Assembly: GCA_963920525.1 (NCBI GenBank) | Contig: OY986436.1 | Location: 180,872,361 to 180,936,360 of the forward strand | Length of the DNA: 64,000 nucleotides | Source: Dichetophora obliterata | Taxonomy: Eukaryota; Arthropoda; Insecta; Diptera; Sciomyzidae | Direction: 5' to 3' | Shown here: one piece after another, positions 34,810 to 44,041 of the stretch | How positions within the stretch are numbered: the first letter of the stretch is position 1 | How the letters are laid out: each line of letters starts with the position of its first letter | Translations under genes and position numbers: made by a program | Notes under the pieces: model-generated | The model's database searches: none | Seen by the model: only the letters and a program-made list of their open reading frames with translations | Told to the model about the DNA's origin: nothing

Positions 34810-35545
34810 TTTAGAAATTTCAAAATACATGGAAAGAGATTGACCCCGATTCTCACAGAAATGCTGAAACGGATGAAACTATTTGGTACTTGCTTCAGTC
34901 TAAACAGGAAGAAACAATGAAATTCATCTTGGATCAGCTACAGAAAAACCAAATTATATGGATTATGTCGAGTTTCTTCATCTCGGGAAGATGACTCTGA
35001 CCAAGGACGATGCGTGTAGGTTATGCCTAGAGGAGCCGGAAACAGCAGCACACATTCTGTGCCAGTGTCCGGCGCTGGCAAGCATAAGATTGACCACTCT
35101 GGGACGCCCATTTATTGGCGAAGCCGAGATTGGTCAACTAACCTATAAGGATATGCTTGAGGTGACAAAGGATGCTTACACGAGGAGCATGCTCACGTAC
35201 GAGTACTCCGAGCAGTAGTACCCTTTGTCCAATAGGGGACGAAAAGGGACCCACTGTGGTCTGTTTCGGCAAATCCCCAACTTATTATATATGTCGAGTT
35301 TCTTAAGGTGGGGATATTGTTTATTAGAAATCCGTCAAACATATCAATCAAGGTCTGAAAACCTGGTGATGTGCATCGAGCGAGGTGGATGGCAAAGATC
35401 ATTTATTACCTAAAAATATACATTTTCCGTGAACAATTTTCTCTAAGTGAAGACGTATTATGTGCTTTACGAGTATTCTATGTTTTTATTATGAATGTTT
35501 ATTTTAATTATTGGTTCACGTGTGAACGAACTATCAACCCAACTC
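34810..35545 (+). pseudogene. ARWMAK-family protein, upstream part, split by a LINE
   Basis: Translation gives ETIWYLLQSKQEETMKFILD and then, after a one-base frameshift near 34955, DYVEFL. At that point a 311-base LINE is inserted (34979-35289). The frame resumes after it as KVGILFIRNPSNISIKV, one stop, then HRARWMAKIIYYLKIYIFRE and a run to CERTINPTP before a stop near 35545. From memory the HARWMAK..Y.LKI.LFR block is a hallmark of a multi-copy insect protein family of unknown biochemical role that also ends in HLWYLSE and NDxAERG blocks; the latter two are found at 41068-41450. I infer a transposase-like protein of the enclosing element, now dead. Confidence 0.6.
34979..35289 (+). mobile_element. 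311-base 5'-truncated LINE with 15-base duplication
   Basis: TATGTCGAGTTTCTT occurs exactly at 34964-34978 and 35290-35304. Between the copies is only the C-terminal end of a LINE ORF2: HLGKMTLTKDD, then the zinc-binding CRLC...ETAAHILCQCP motif (C-x2-C...H-x4-C) that follows RNase H in I/R1-like LINEs, a stop at 35216-35218, and a short 3' UTR. The perfect duplication shows that 5' truncation happened at insertion. Confidence 0.9.
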
Positions 35546-35739
35546 CGTAGATAGGTATTTCACAAGGAGGGAGGGGTTTACTCGAGCAAAAAAATATTTA
35601 GTTTTAAATTTTCTCTAGGGATTTCTGAAGTCTAAGTACTTTCCAAATTTCTAAACCGATTTCAACAATCGAAGTAAAAAGAGTTAAGAGTTCTAAGTTT
35701 ATTTATCCTCATTTATTTATTTATCTACCGCAAAGTGTT

Positions 35740-36122
35740 ATTGATTTAATAAGAGGCAGAAGTTTCACTCTGATTCTAAGCTAATTGTTTATGTTGTTTA
35801 ATATGTGAAGATACTTCTTTGGCATCTTTCTAATTTATGAACGGCTCTGTAACTAGCTACCCAATTTCCAGTCAACTCTACCCCCAACCTGCTTACCAAA
35901 GAAAACACATACTGAGCAAAACGCTTCAAATTTATCTTCTGAATACCCGAGCCATCGGTTCTCGCTAAACCAGTTCTTCTGAAGAGATAACTTCCTGTTT
36001 TTCGTTTCCGAGACAGGAAACTTGTAAGTGTATCTGTCTACGTCAGACTGATTTTGCTTAAAAATTACAAATGCCTTTTCATCGAGCTTAATACAATGAG
36101 GATGATGTTGTTGGAAGGTCAT
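35740..36122 (-). pseudogene. hAT transposase N-terminal relic (TTF-type zinc finger)
   Basis: Minus-strand frame from Met 36122. It carries FPVSETKNRKLSLQKNWF, then WLGYSEDKFEAFCSVCVFFG and GGRVDWKLGS. This matches the TTF-type zinc finger of hAT transposases related to vertebrate ZMYM1 and its insect relatives (family knowledge), where the Cys-x2-Cys binds zinc. A stop ends the frame at 35853, but the next frame continues LVTEPFIN*KDAKEVSSHI to about 35740, as the family does, so a frameshift rather than a true end is likely. The dimerisation and catalytic domains are absent. It was inserted within the larger element. Confidence 0.7.
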
Positions 36123-36527
36123 CCAAGCCTCCAGATGATGATACTTGTAATTCTTTCACAATTTGCGTATCAGCCGTTAAGTCTTTGAAGTTACACCAAA
36201 AAAATCAATTAGATTATAATTATACTTTTTCACATAAGCGATAATGTAATAATTTAAAAATATAGACTGGTTCAGGGCTGACTTTCAAACGACCTTGTCC
36301 TACTAGATCTAAATAAAGATTTTTTTCAATACAAAAGATCTCTCATTAATTTAAGGCAGTGTCGAGCAGCTTTACTTTCTCATCTTCAGTATGTATCATA
36401 ATAGAATTAGAGAAGGTATATGCATTTCAGAGAGACAGACTGCCGAAACTGTCAAAACGAAGTTGACAGCTCATACAAAATCTGAAAACGATGAGAATGC
36501 GATAAGAAGGCAAAAATAAGCAAGAAT

Positions 36528-36900
36528 GACCGCATTCAGCGCAGACAACTGTTGTGAACTGTAATGGTAGCGCTACCTTAGTTCACGATGTTTTTCTCTG
36601 AATGTGTTGCTACTCTACACGTCAGAAGTTAGATTCAATTTAATTTTTATGTAAATTTAATTCAATTGCATAGGTTTCTCACTTAAATTTGCTGCGTTCT
36701 TTCTGCTTTTATTAATTTAACAGAGTCAGTAACAGCATGTGACAGTTAAACAAACAGTTGTGTTCATGTAGCATAGAATTTGTTCGCTCGATTAAAAGGC
36801 GTTCGCTACTTTATCAGTTTTAGTTAGCGCTACCAAATTTGTACCATTCAGCGAATTTTTAAACAACAGTTGCCAACTGTTATCTCCGCTGAATGCGGCC
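36528..36900. mobile_element. MITE with GACCGCATTCAGCG ends
   Basis: The left end GACCGCATTCAGCG recurs inverted at the right as CGCTGAATGCGGCC. A second inverted pair, GGTAGCGCTACC-like, lies at about 36566 and 36823, and ACAACTGTT motifs lie near both ends. About 373 bases and no coding. No target duplication was resolved. Confidence 0.7.
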
Positions 36901-38584
36901 AATAGCAAAATGCTTGAGTTTGACAATTCTGGCTATGAGAAAAAGAGAGCAGTCTGAAATGCATATACCTTTACTAGTTCTACCATGGTATGTATTAAAG
37001 GTCTGCAGCGAACCATCCATTCTACTTGTGCAAACAGATATAACAAGTAAAATCCTGATAAGATTGGTACAAATACAACAAGGAGTAGAACAGAACATAT
37101 ACTTATATGCTTTGGAATGAGCAGAGAGCTTATCATCTCTTTCTCTGGCTCTCATTATAGTGTAAGCTTTTTTTCTCTTTATCTGTTCCACTAAGTGGAG
37201 TATCTGTTTTAACCCTTTTTTAAATGGATATATCCATTCAATATGGATATTTCAGATCGTTCTCTTTGTGTCGTTTGCATTCAAAAGTGTCTTTCTGTGC
37301 GTTTTTCGTATTTTTGGCAAATTTAAAACATAAAAACGTACTTAAATGCATTGTACTTATATAAACTGTTTCTTTTGTTGTTGTTTATTTCGTTCTTTAT
37401 TCTTTATGCTTGCTACGTCACATACTGCAGATGTTCCAAATAAAGATAACAGTATTATCGATATATCTGTTTGTTCTGTATATGCTCAAACTAGTATTTT
37501 TGATACTTGGTAATTTCACTCTCTCATACCTATTCCATCGTTATCTAAAAGATAAATATTCCATGCATACTCAATGCTTAGAGAGCGAAACAGATACAAG
37601 TAGGTATAAGAAAAAATAACAACACACAACTGGTGTACTTGGATGGTTCTTTGCAGAGCTTTAGTATGTATTAATAAGCGCTTTAAAGCTCACACTGAAA
37701 AAAAGGAGTGCTAAAGCGCTTTTTGCAGAAATCTTACTAGGGATTATGGGATATTTTTTTGCTCGGATTTGTATTGCGAAATGAAATAAATAATTAGTGC
37801 ACGGAATGTCAAAAGGAAACAGACCGACAGACCGATAATGTGAAATACAGATAAGCAGACGGAAATGTAAAAAGACAGGCTAATAGTAAAAAACAAATAT
37901 GATTTTTATTGTGCTTATGTTGCTTATTGTGTTTTGCCAAGGCCAAACTGACAGCGTAAGATGCTTTCTTTATACGTATTTGGAACTGATCGCTCTATGA
38001 TAGATATGATATTTGGACATGCCGCTTTTAAATAATTAATTAATTTCTCCATCGCATGCCCCACAATTACCTTATATTGGCCATGTAAATTATCGTAATG
38101 CCTTGCAATGCATAATTTTTTTGATGCCACGCCATGCCGTTATTTTCTTAAGCTTAAGTCTTATTTCAAAGTTTCCAGATATCTGGCTTCAAAGTTTTCA
38201 ATCGCCATATAAGTTATAAGAAAGGGTCTTTTGTTTTTGCGTCTTTTCTTTGGCTAAGGTCATGCTAGAAGTTCTAGATTTTGTGTGTTCATAATGATAT
38301 ATACGTGGAATACAACTATATCAATAACTGAGTTTTGTCTTAAATCGACTTACGCTATTATTGCTTATCGACACAGATATAATAGAATATATTCAAGAAA
38401 CACGCAAGCGCAGATCTTATCTGCTTGACATTCGCTTGAACACTGAAGATTTGATCGTTCTGTAGGTGAGATAAATACATATTTTACTGCATAAACACAA
38501 TCTCAAGTGTGCAAAGCTGCCCGATACTGATTTAAGGCTTTAAAATATAAAGAACTCCCTCCGATTCCTCGGATTAAATATATA
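36901..38584. other. AT-rich non-coding stretch
   Basis: No gene recognised. Opposed frames at 36880-37191 look like chance openings. Material here lies inside the large element but does not resemble its protein. Confidence 0.45.
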
Positions 38585-38661
38585 CCAAAAACCAACAAAC
38601 TTAATTTTCACTACTTGGTTCACCACTTCAAGAATTGGTTTCTGATCGGATTGTGAATATA

Positions 38662-39594
38662 CAGGGTTGCCCATATTCGACGGACCCATCTGGCAACGCC
38701 ATAACTTTCGACAGAGATGTCAGATCGCTTAATGACATACCGCGTTTGAAGCGTCAGTCCAAGCAGATTTTTATCATGGAACAATACACGCCACGCGAGC
38801 GCTCTGAAAGAGTCTTCGAAATGGCCGAAGATGACGAGGAATTTTGGAACAAAATTATCATGTCCGATGAAGCCCATTTCACATTGAATGGGACCGTAAA
38901 TAAGCAAAATTGCCGTATTTACGCCACTGAAAATCCTCAGGAGATTCAAGAAGTGCCTCTTCATGACGAAAAAGTCACAGTTTGGTGCGGCGTTAGTGCG
39001 AAAACGGTCATTGGGCCGTTTTTCTTCCAAAATGAAAATGGCCATGCTGTTACCATCAACCAGGAGCGTTATCGCGACATGATGACCAATTTTGTGATGC
39101 CAATTATTCGTCGAAAGCGTATGAGGCAGTTCTGGTTTCAACAAGATGGCGCTCCACCGCACACAAGTCGCATAACAATCGATTTTCTGAAGAATTTGTT
39201 TCCGGGCCGTTTGATGTCGAAAAGTGGTGATTTGGACTGGCCACCGCGTTCGCCCGATTTGACGCCGCCTGACTTCTTCTTGTGGGGATATTTGAAGTCA
39301 AAGGTTTACGTTAACAAGCCAAGGACCGTAGAAGAGCTCAAGGACAACATTCGTGAAGAAATAGCCGCTATTCCGGCCGAAATGTTGGCGAAAACGATGG
39401 AAAATGCTGCAAAAAGGGCACAATACGCCATCAACGCCAGAGGCGGCCATTTGAGAGATATCATATTCAAAAATTGATGTTAACAAATCTATTTGGAACA
39501 AATTAAATGATTAAGATTGCCAACCGCCAAATTTTTATTTTTTTCTTTGATTTTTTTAAAAAAAACATGGGTCCGTCGAATATGGGCAACCCTG
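38662..39594 (+). mobile_element. Young Tc1/mariner-type (DD41D) element, internally deleted
   Basis: The two ends are perfect 28-base inverted repeats starting CAGGGTTGCCCATATTCGAC (38662-38689 and 39567-39594). TA flanks both (38660-38661 and 39595-39596). Perfect end identity and an open transposase frame suggest recent insertion. Confidence 0.92.
38776..39477 (+). CDS. DD41D transposase lacking its DNA-binding domain
   Basis: The frame is open from 38635, but the likely start is the Met at 38776 (MEQYTPRERSE), which resembles the beginning of this transposase family; that gives 233 residues. It then jumps to VFEMAEDDEEFWNKIIMSDE, which normally lies well over 100 residues further in, so the helix-turn-helix region is deleted in frame. 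The catalytic core is complete: MSDEAHF (Asp 31), QQDGAPPHTS (Asp 124) and SPDLTPPDFFLWGY (Asp 166). There are 41 residues between the last two Asp, hence DD41D. The protein could fold as a catalytic domain but should not bind the ends on its own, so the copy is probably non-autonomous. No frameshift or stop. Confidence 0.88.
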   Translation: MEQYTPRERSERVFEMAEDDEEFWNKIIMSDEAHFTLNGTVNKQNCRIYATENPQEIQEVPLHDEKVTVWCGVSAKTVIGPFFFQNENGHAVTINQERYRDMMTNFVMPIIRRKRMRQFWFQQDGAPPHTSRITIDFLKNLFPGRLMSKSGDLDWPPRSPDLTPPDFFLWGYLKSKVYVNKPRTVEELKDNIREEIAAIPAEMLAKTMENAAKRAQYAINARGGHLRDIIFKN

Positions 39595-39745
39595 TATTGT
39601 GCTTTTTGGAATGGTGAAATAAACATAATTCACAAATTGCAGTGGTGAAAATTAAATTTGTTGGTTTTTGGGATATTCTAAATATTTTTAACCTGGTAAC
39701 TGTTGGCTGCCCTAAAATTCCAACATTTTTTCTAAATAAATAATA

Positions 39746-40097
39746 GTACTCTATTCAGTTTCATGTGAAATTCCTCTCAAATCTGCATACAAAAAATTAC
39801 AGCTGCGAAACAAGCGTGGAAATTTTCACAACATTTTCGTCAGAGCAGTACTCTGTTCCGCAGCGTGAAATTAAAGCAACATGTTTCTGAGCAACATTTT
39901 TTCACTACAATTTAATTGTACTGCCATTTATTTTGAAGTGAAAAGAGAGAGGTCATATGAAATCTCCCATCTTATTCTCTGAGTCTCTCTGGGAAACGTT
40001 GCCATAGGAATTCCTCGCAACAAACTTTAAGTCTGAAATTTCACGCAACAAATAAATAGATGTTGCCAACGAAATTTCACGCAAACGAACAGAGTAC
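39746..40097. mobile_element. TA-flanked MITE with GTACTCT ends
   Basis: Left end TAGTACTCTATTC and right end GAACAGAGTACTA form inverted repeats with TA outside, followed inward by TGTGAAATT and its complement. The left end motif is repeated directly inside at about 39845 (CAGTACTCTGTTCCG). No coding. Confidence 0.65.
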
Positions 40098-40099
40098 TA

Positions 40100-41067
40100 G
40101 GCTTAAGAAATAAATATTTTTTTAAAATTACAGAAGTCATTTTAAATAAGAAACATCGTTATATCGATTTTTTTTTTATGATTATGTTAGTGTTCGAAAC
40201 CAAAAACAGGCTCTTTGAGTATTTTTGAAAAAAGTCAGGTTTCACCAGCTATAACTTTTTTATGCGAATCTTGGTTTTTGTAAATTTTTTCACAAAATAG
40301 TTCTAGACTATGTTATAGCAACGCTTAATGTCGTTTTTAAAAATTTTGCATTTTTTGCGAGTTTTTTCTTAAAAATAAACAAATTCGAAATATTCACAGC
40401 ACTTCTTGTAAAAAATTACATCACGATTTTAAACATAGTCACAAAATTTTTTGTATTTGTATTCAGTGCTGTTCTTAAAACCATTTTAACAACATTTCAT
40501 TGCAATTTTTTTAAATATGAATTTTTTAGGCAACAATAAAATGAAAAACGAAATATATATCAGCACAAAGTTATGTTTTATGAGTAAAAATGAAGAAATA
40601 TGTAAAAAGTCCATAAATTTTTTAATGTATTTCCATTTACAACAAAACGATCAACTCGCGGTCACTCGGCGAACTCCTATGAAACTCATATTAAACCATG
40701 CTAACTTTTATCCCAAACCTCACGTTTTTGACTAGTAATATATTTGATTTTAGAAAAATTCTTGAAAAAGGCCTGTCTAATATACAATTTTCAATTTATC
40801 TTTATGTTATGGAAAAATTAAGTAATTCACAAAACAGTAGGAAATCTAATTCTAAAGAATTATTATTTCTAAGAATTATAAAAAAACCATATTGTAATTT
40901 GGAATATTTATGTTTTTATTTAGCATATAAAAATATACAGGATTGCTAAGGAGTGTTTTAACCCCCTGAAGCCCCCTTTTCTACGCCGTTGTACCAACCG
41001 AGGCTCCTTTAAACTATCTCATTTTAATAAAAGATATAGTTTCGTACCATCATCAATCCGGAAATTT
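40100..41067. other. AT-rich non-coding stretch inside the large element
   Basis: Two overlapping small plus frames (40517-40735 and 40698-40949) match nothing I know. Possibly decayed coding sequence of the enclosing element. Confidence 0.4.
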
Positions 41068-41450
41068 TTGACATCGTTTGCAGGGCACACCTGGTATCTC
41101 TCTGAAGTACCAGTCGTTTTTCGACGCTCGAATTTCAGTGCCTACGAAAAGATTGATGGTAAAAGCCAATTAAAATAGAAAACAAGGACGTTAATAAATT
41201 GAAAATGTAAAATTTAATTTCTTCGAAGATAAGGCAATTTTTCGATTTAACAATGTTTCCATCTGGTTTTCTGGAAAAACATCCTTCATCATGGATCCAA
41301 AATGAAGACTACAATAATGCGCTGGAATTGATCAGAGGAATGGTGGTGACCAATGATGTAGCAGAACGTTACATAAGCCTTGGGGAACAATTTAATAAAA
41401 AAAAATTACAAAAGATGAAGAGCAATTTCAGTGTCTACTGGAAGGAGTGA
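41068..41450 (+). pseudogene. ARWMAK-family protein, C-terminal part
   Basis: Plus-strand reading begins SFAGHTWYLSEVPVVF. A frameshift to FFDARISVPTKRLMVKA follows at about 41117. A broken stretch leads to the frame from 41253: PSSWIQNEDYNNALELIRG, then VTNDVAERYISLGEQFNKK, ending in a stop at 41450. In the family (memory) a H.WYLSEELV..FD block is followed about 100 residues later by a C-terminal VVNDxAERGVKLI block; both are visible here in order. It is the downstream partner of 34810-35545 and lies immediately inside the right inverted repeat, as the end of the gene should. Confidence 0.6.
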
Positions 41451-41749
41451 AATTTAATAGAGACTTACTTAAAAACTGTAACAAGTGAGATATCTGTAAG
41501 ACCCTCGTAAACTTTCATCTATAATTGTTAAAATTCTTGTATCAATTATTTTCATCATCAAATTCTTGTGTCATTTATTCTGTTAACGTCTACTTTTAAT
41601 TTCTTTTTAAAAATACCTCAAAAAAGCGATGGTGTCAGATATCTTTCTTAAATAGTGAAATGCAAAATATACTTCTCAAAAATACATAAAAAAATCTACT
41701 ACTGTACTTTGATTTAGTAAAAAGTCATTTTTTGGCAGTTTTCTGAATT

Positions 41750-42596
41750 TTTGAATTAATAAAACACGCGTATCTCCGGCGGTTAACAAGAAACTCTTTG
41801 TTTTTCATCGAACTGTACATCGACGTGATTTTTGTTAGTAAGAAAAACTTTTTACACAGTCCCATGAGCTAAAAAGTAAAAAAAATCGTTTATTTTTCAC
41901 GACTTTTCAATAGTTTTTGGCTAACTACACGATTTATAGTGATCAGAGAGCAAAATTAACCTCGCCGTCGTGTTCATCAGACCCAAAATCATAATATTAA
42001 GCTTCATAACTATCATTTTACTATTAAATTTCACTTTATTCGGCAGTGAATTTTACTATAACACGTCGGATTAATAACAATTGGTCGTAATATATAAAAT
42101 GGACTCTCGCAACCTCTAAATTTTAATATTTTTTTATAACATTTCAAGGGCTTCATTTTAGGCATCATACAACCAATTTTTTTTTCAGTGGCGACCGTGG
42201 CCTAGTGGGTAGAGTACGTGGCCCCTAAGCTAAAGAACCGCGGTAGCCCGGGTTCAATTCCAGCTCAGACAGAAAGTTTTTTCATTGAATTAATTTTTCT
42301 TTTCGGTCGTTACCTCTCTGCAGACAATGGCAAACCTCAGAGAGTAAAAATGCCATGTAAAGCTTCTTGAGAACATAAGCCGTTCGGAGTCGGCATAAAA
42401 CATGTAGGTCCAGTTCTCGGTCATTTGTGATGAAACATTTAATAACACGCACAACACAATTGATCAATAGAAGCTAAGTCAAAGTCCTTCAAGGGCTGAA
42501 ATGGCCAGTTTATTTTATTTATATATACAACCAATATTTCATATTAGGGTTACATGAAACACAATACTTAATTTTGTTTTTTTTTTTTGGTCACCT
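41750..42596. repeat. Right inverted repeat of the large element, split by a SINE
   Basis: Reverse-complement partner of 34205-34740, with a 343-base SINE inserted at 42182. Confidence 0.85.
42182..42524 (+). mobile_element. tRNA-derived SINE with 15-base target duplication
   Basis: ATACAACCAATTTTT (42167-42181) and ATACAACCAATATTT (42525-42539) flank the insert with one difference. The empty site is preserved in the left arm of the large element near 34255-34275. The head (about 42188-42270) has an A box GTGGCCTAGTGGGTAGAG and a B box GGTTCAATTCC. The body contains GCCGTTCGGAGTCGGC, a segment I recall from abundant tephritid repeats. The tail ends TTTATTTTATTTATAT. It has no open frame and depends on a LINE for movement. 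Confidence 0.88.
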
Positions 42597-42601
42597 TATT
42601 A

Positions 42602-43377
42602 TATACATGACCACACTAAAATCGTATTTGAATTAAATATTGGCTAAATATTAAAAATTATGTTTAATAAAAATATGTATGGAAATTTAAAGGTTAGTTC
42701 GTATTCATTTTTAATACTGATTGTGTATCAAATTAATTTCAAAGGGTATAAAATATTGTTGTTATGTTTGAATTGTATTAATATTTAAAACAAAATTTTA
42801 TTGAAATATAATACAGCATGTCTTAAAAATTAAATACAATATTCGCCATAGTATCGAATTGATTCCAAAGGTATAAAATATCGTTGCAATATTAGAGTTG
42901 TATTAAAATGTAAAATAAAATAAGTTTTAAAATTTTGTAAAAAATTAAGAAGTATTAAATTTGATAATTCTTGTAATAAATATCTCTGCAATACTTTGCT
43001 TGCATTAAAATTTATTCCTTGATTTCAAACTGTGTGCTACCAACTAAAAGATACATCAATCAGAAGTTGAACTTTGATGAGCGAAACTACTCGCGGAAAG
43101 CATTCTATTTCACATGCTCTCTCGCGATTAATAATTTATCATACATTTATTTATCATATTTATATAATTCATTCAGTAATTGATAATTTTGTGTTAACAG
43201 AATATAATGTGACACTGGCAAGTTGTATAAATGACTAATAAAAACTTTAAGGACCTTCCCAATCTTAAAAGAGAAAATGTACGTTTTGAGAATTTATTTT
43301 TGTACCTTTTTTAGTACACTTTGCGACTTATTCTAAAGCCATTAAATTAAATACAATTACACAATCAGATTATGATG
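42602..43377. other. AT-rich non-coding stretch
   Basis: Nothing recognised. Confidence 0.5.
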
Positions 43378-44041
43378 CACTCAGAAAAAAAGCACCTATA
43401 TTTTTCTGATAAAAATTTATTTTTTTTTCGATAGTAACAATTTTCTCTATTTCAAATAAAATTTTCTTAATTGAATTTAATAGATCATAAAATTAATTAA
43501 CTTTTTCAGAGAAAAAGAAAATCATAGAAAATTTAAAAATTTCTCAATTGTTGATAAAAAATTCACTATGCTAAATATTTTCTTCAATAAAAACTAATCC
43601 CTTGTGAATGATGTTGTGAAAAGCAAGTGTTGCATATTTTGCATATTATTCCTTCAAAAGGTTTTTTTATTTAACATAGCTGCACAAAGCTATGTTGCTT
43701 ATTGGCACTGGTTCTTTAGATGCATTTATAAATTCGTTTTTCAATTCATTGGGTTTTTATTTTATAAGTACAATAAGAACTTTGTTCTTTTACAGTACAA
43801 AGACTAAAAACAAGATACATTTTGAATTTAGTGAATTTAAATTAATACATTAAATTTATATTATACATATAGTTTAAATTAAATTAAAAAATTATATTGG
43901 AAAAAATTACTAAACTATTAACAAACAATTAAATCAATTTATAATTATTTGTTTAAGTTAAGAGAGAAAGAAAAAGAAACGAAAAATAGAAAAGAAGGTA
44001 ACGATAAGAAAACTGAGTAAAAGAGTAAAATAACTGTTTAC

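Larger units (their letters stand above)
38585..39671. repeat. Palindromic MITE-like host of the DD41D element
   Basis: CCAAAAACCAACAAA followed by TTAATTTTCAC at 38585 is repeated inverted ending at 39671. Once the nested 933-base transposon is removed, a short palindromic element of about 150 bases remains. Confidence 0.7.
34205..42596 (+). mobile_element. Large ancient DNA transposon of unassigned type
   Basis: The sequence from GGGTGACCAAAAA at 34205 to about 34740 is the reverse complement, with differences, of 42596 back to about 41750. The alignment is continuous once the SINE at 42182-42524 is removed. TATTA lies immediately outside both ends (34200-34204 and 42597-42601), a candidate 5-base duplication. 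Between the arms, on the plus strand, lie two relics of one protein family in the right order: an upstream part at 34810-35545 and a C-terminal part at 41068-41450. The intervening 5.5 kb is filled by later insertions. That both halves belong to one element is inference, but a strong one. Confidence 0.7.

Noticed and set aside
38620..39162. 180-codon minus-strand ORF
   Set aside because: Antisense of the DD41D transposase, which has its motifs on the plus strand.
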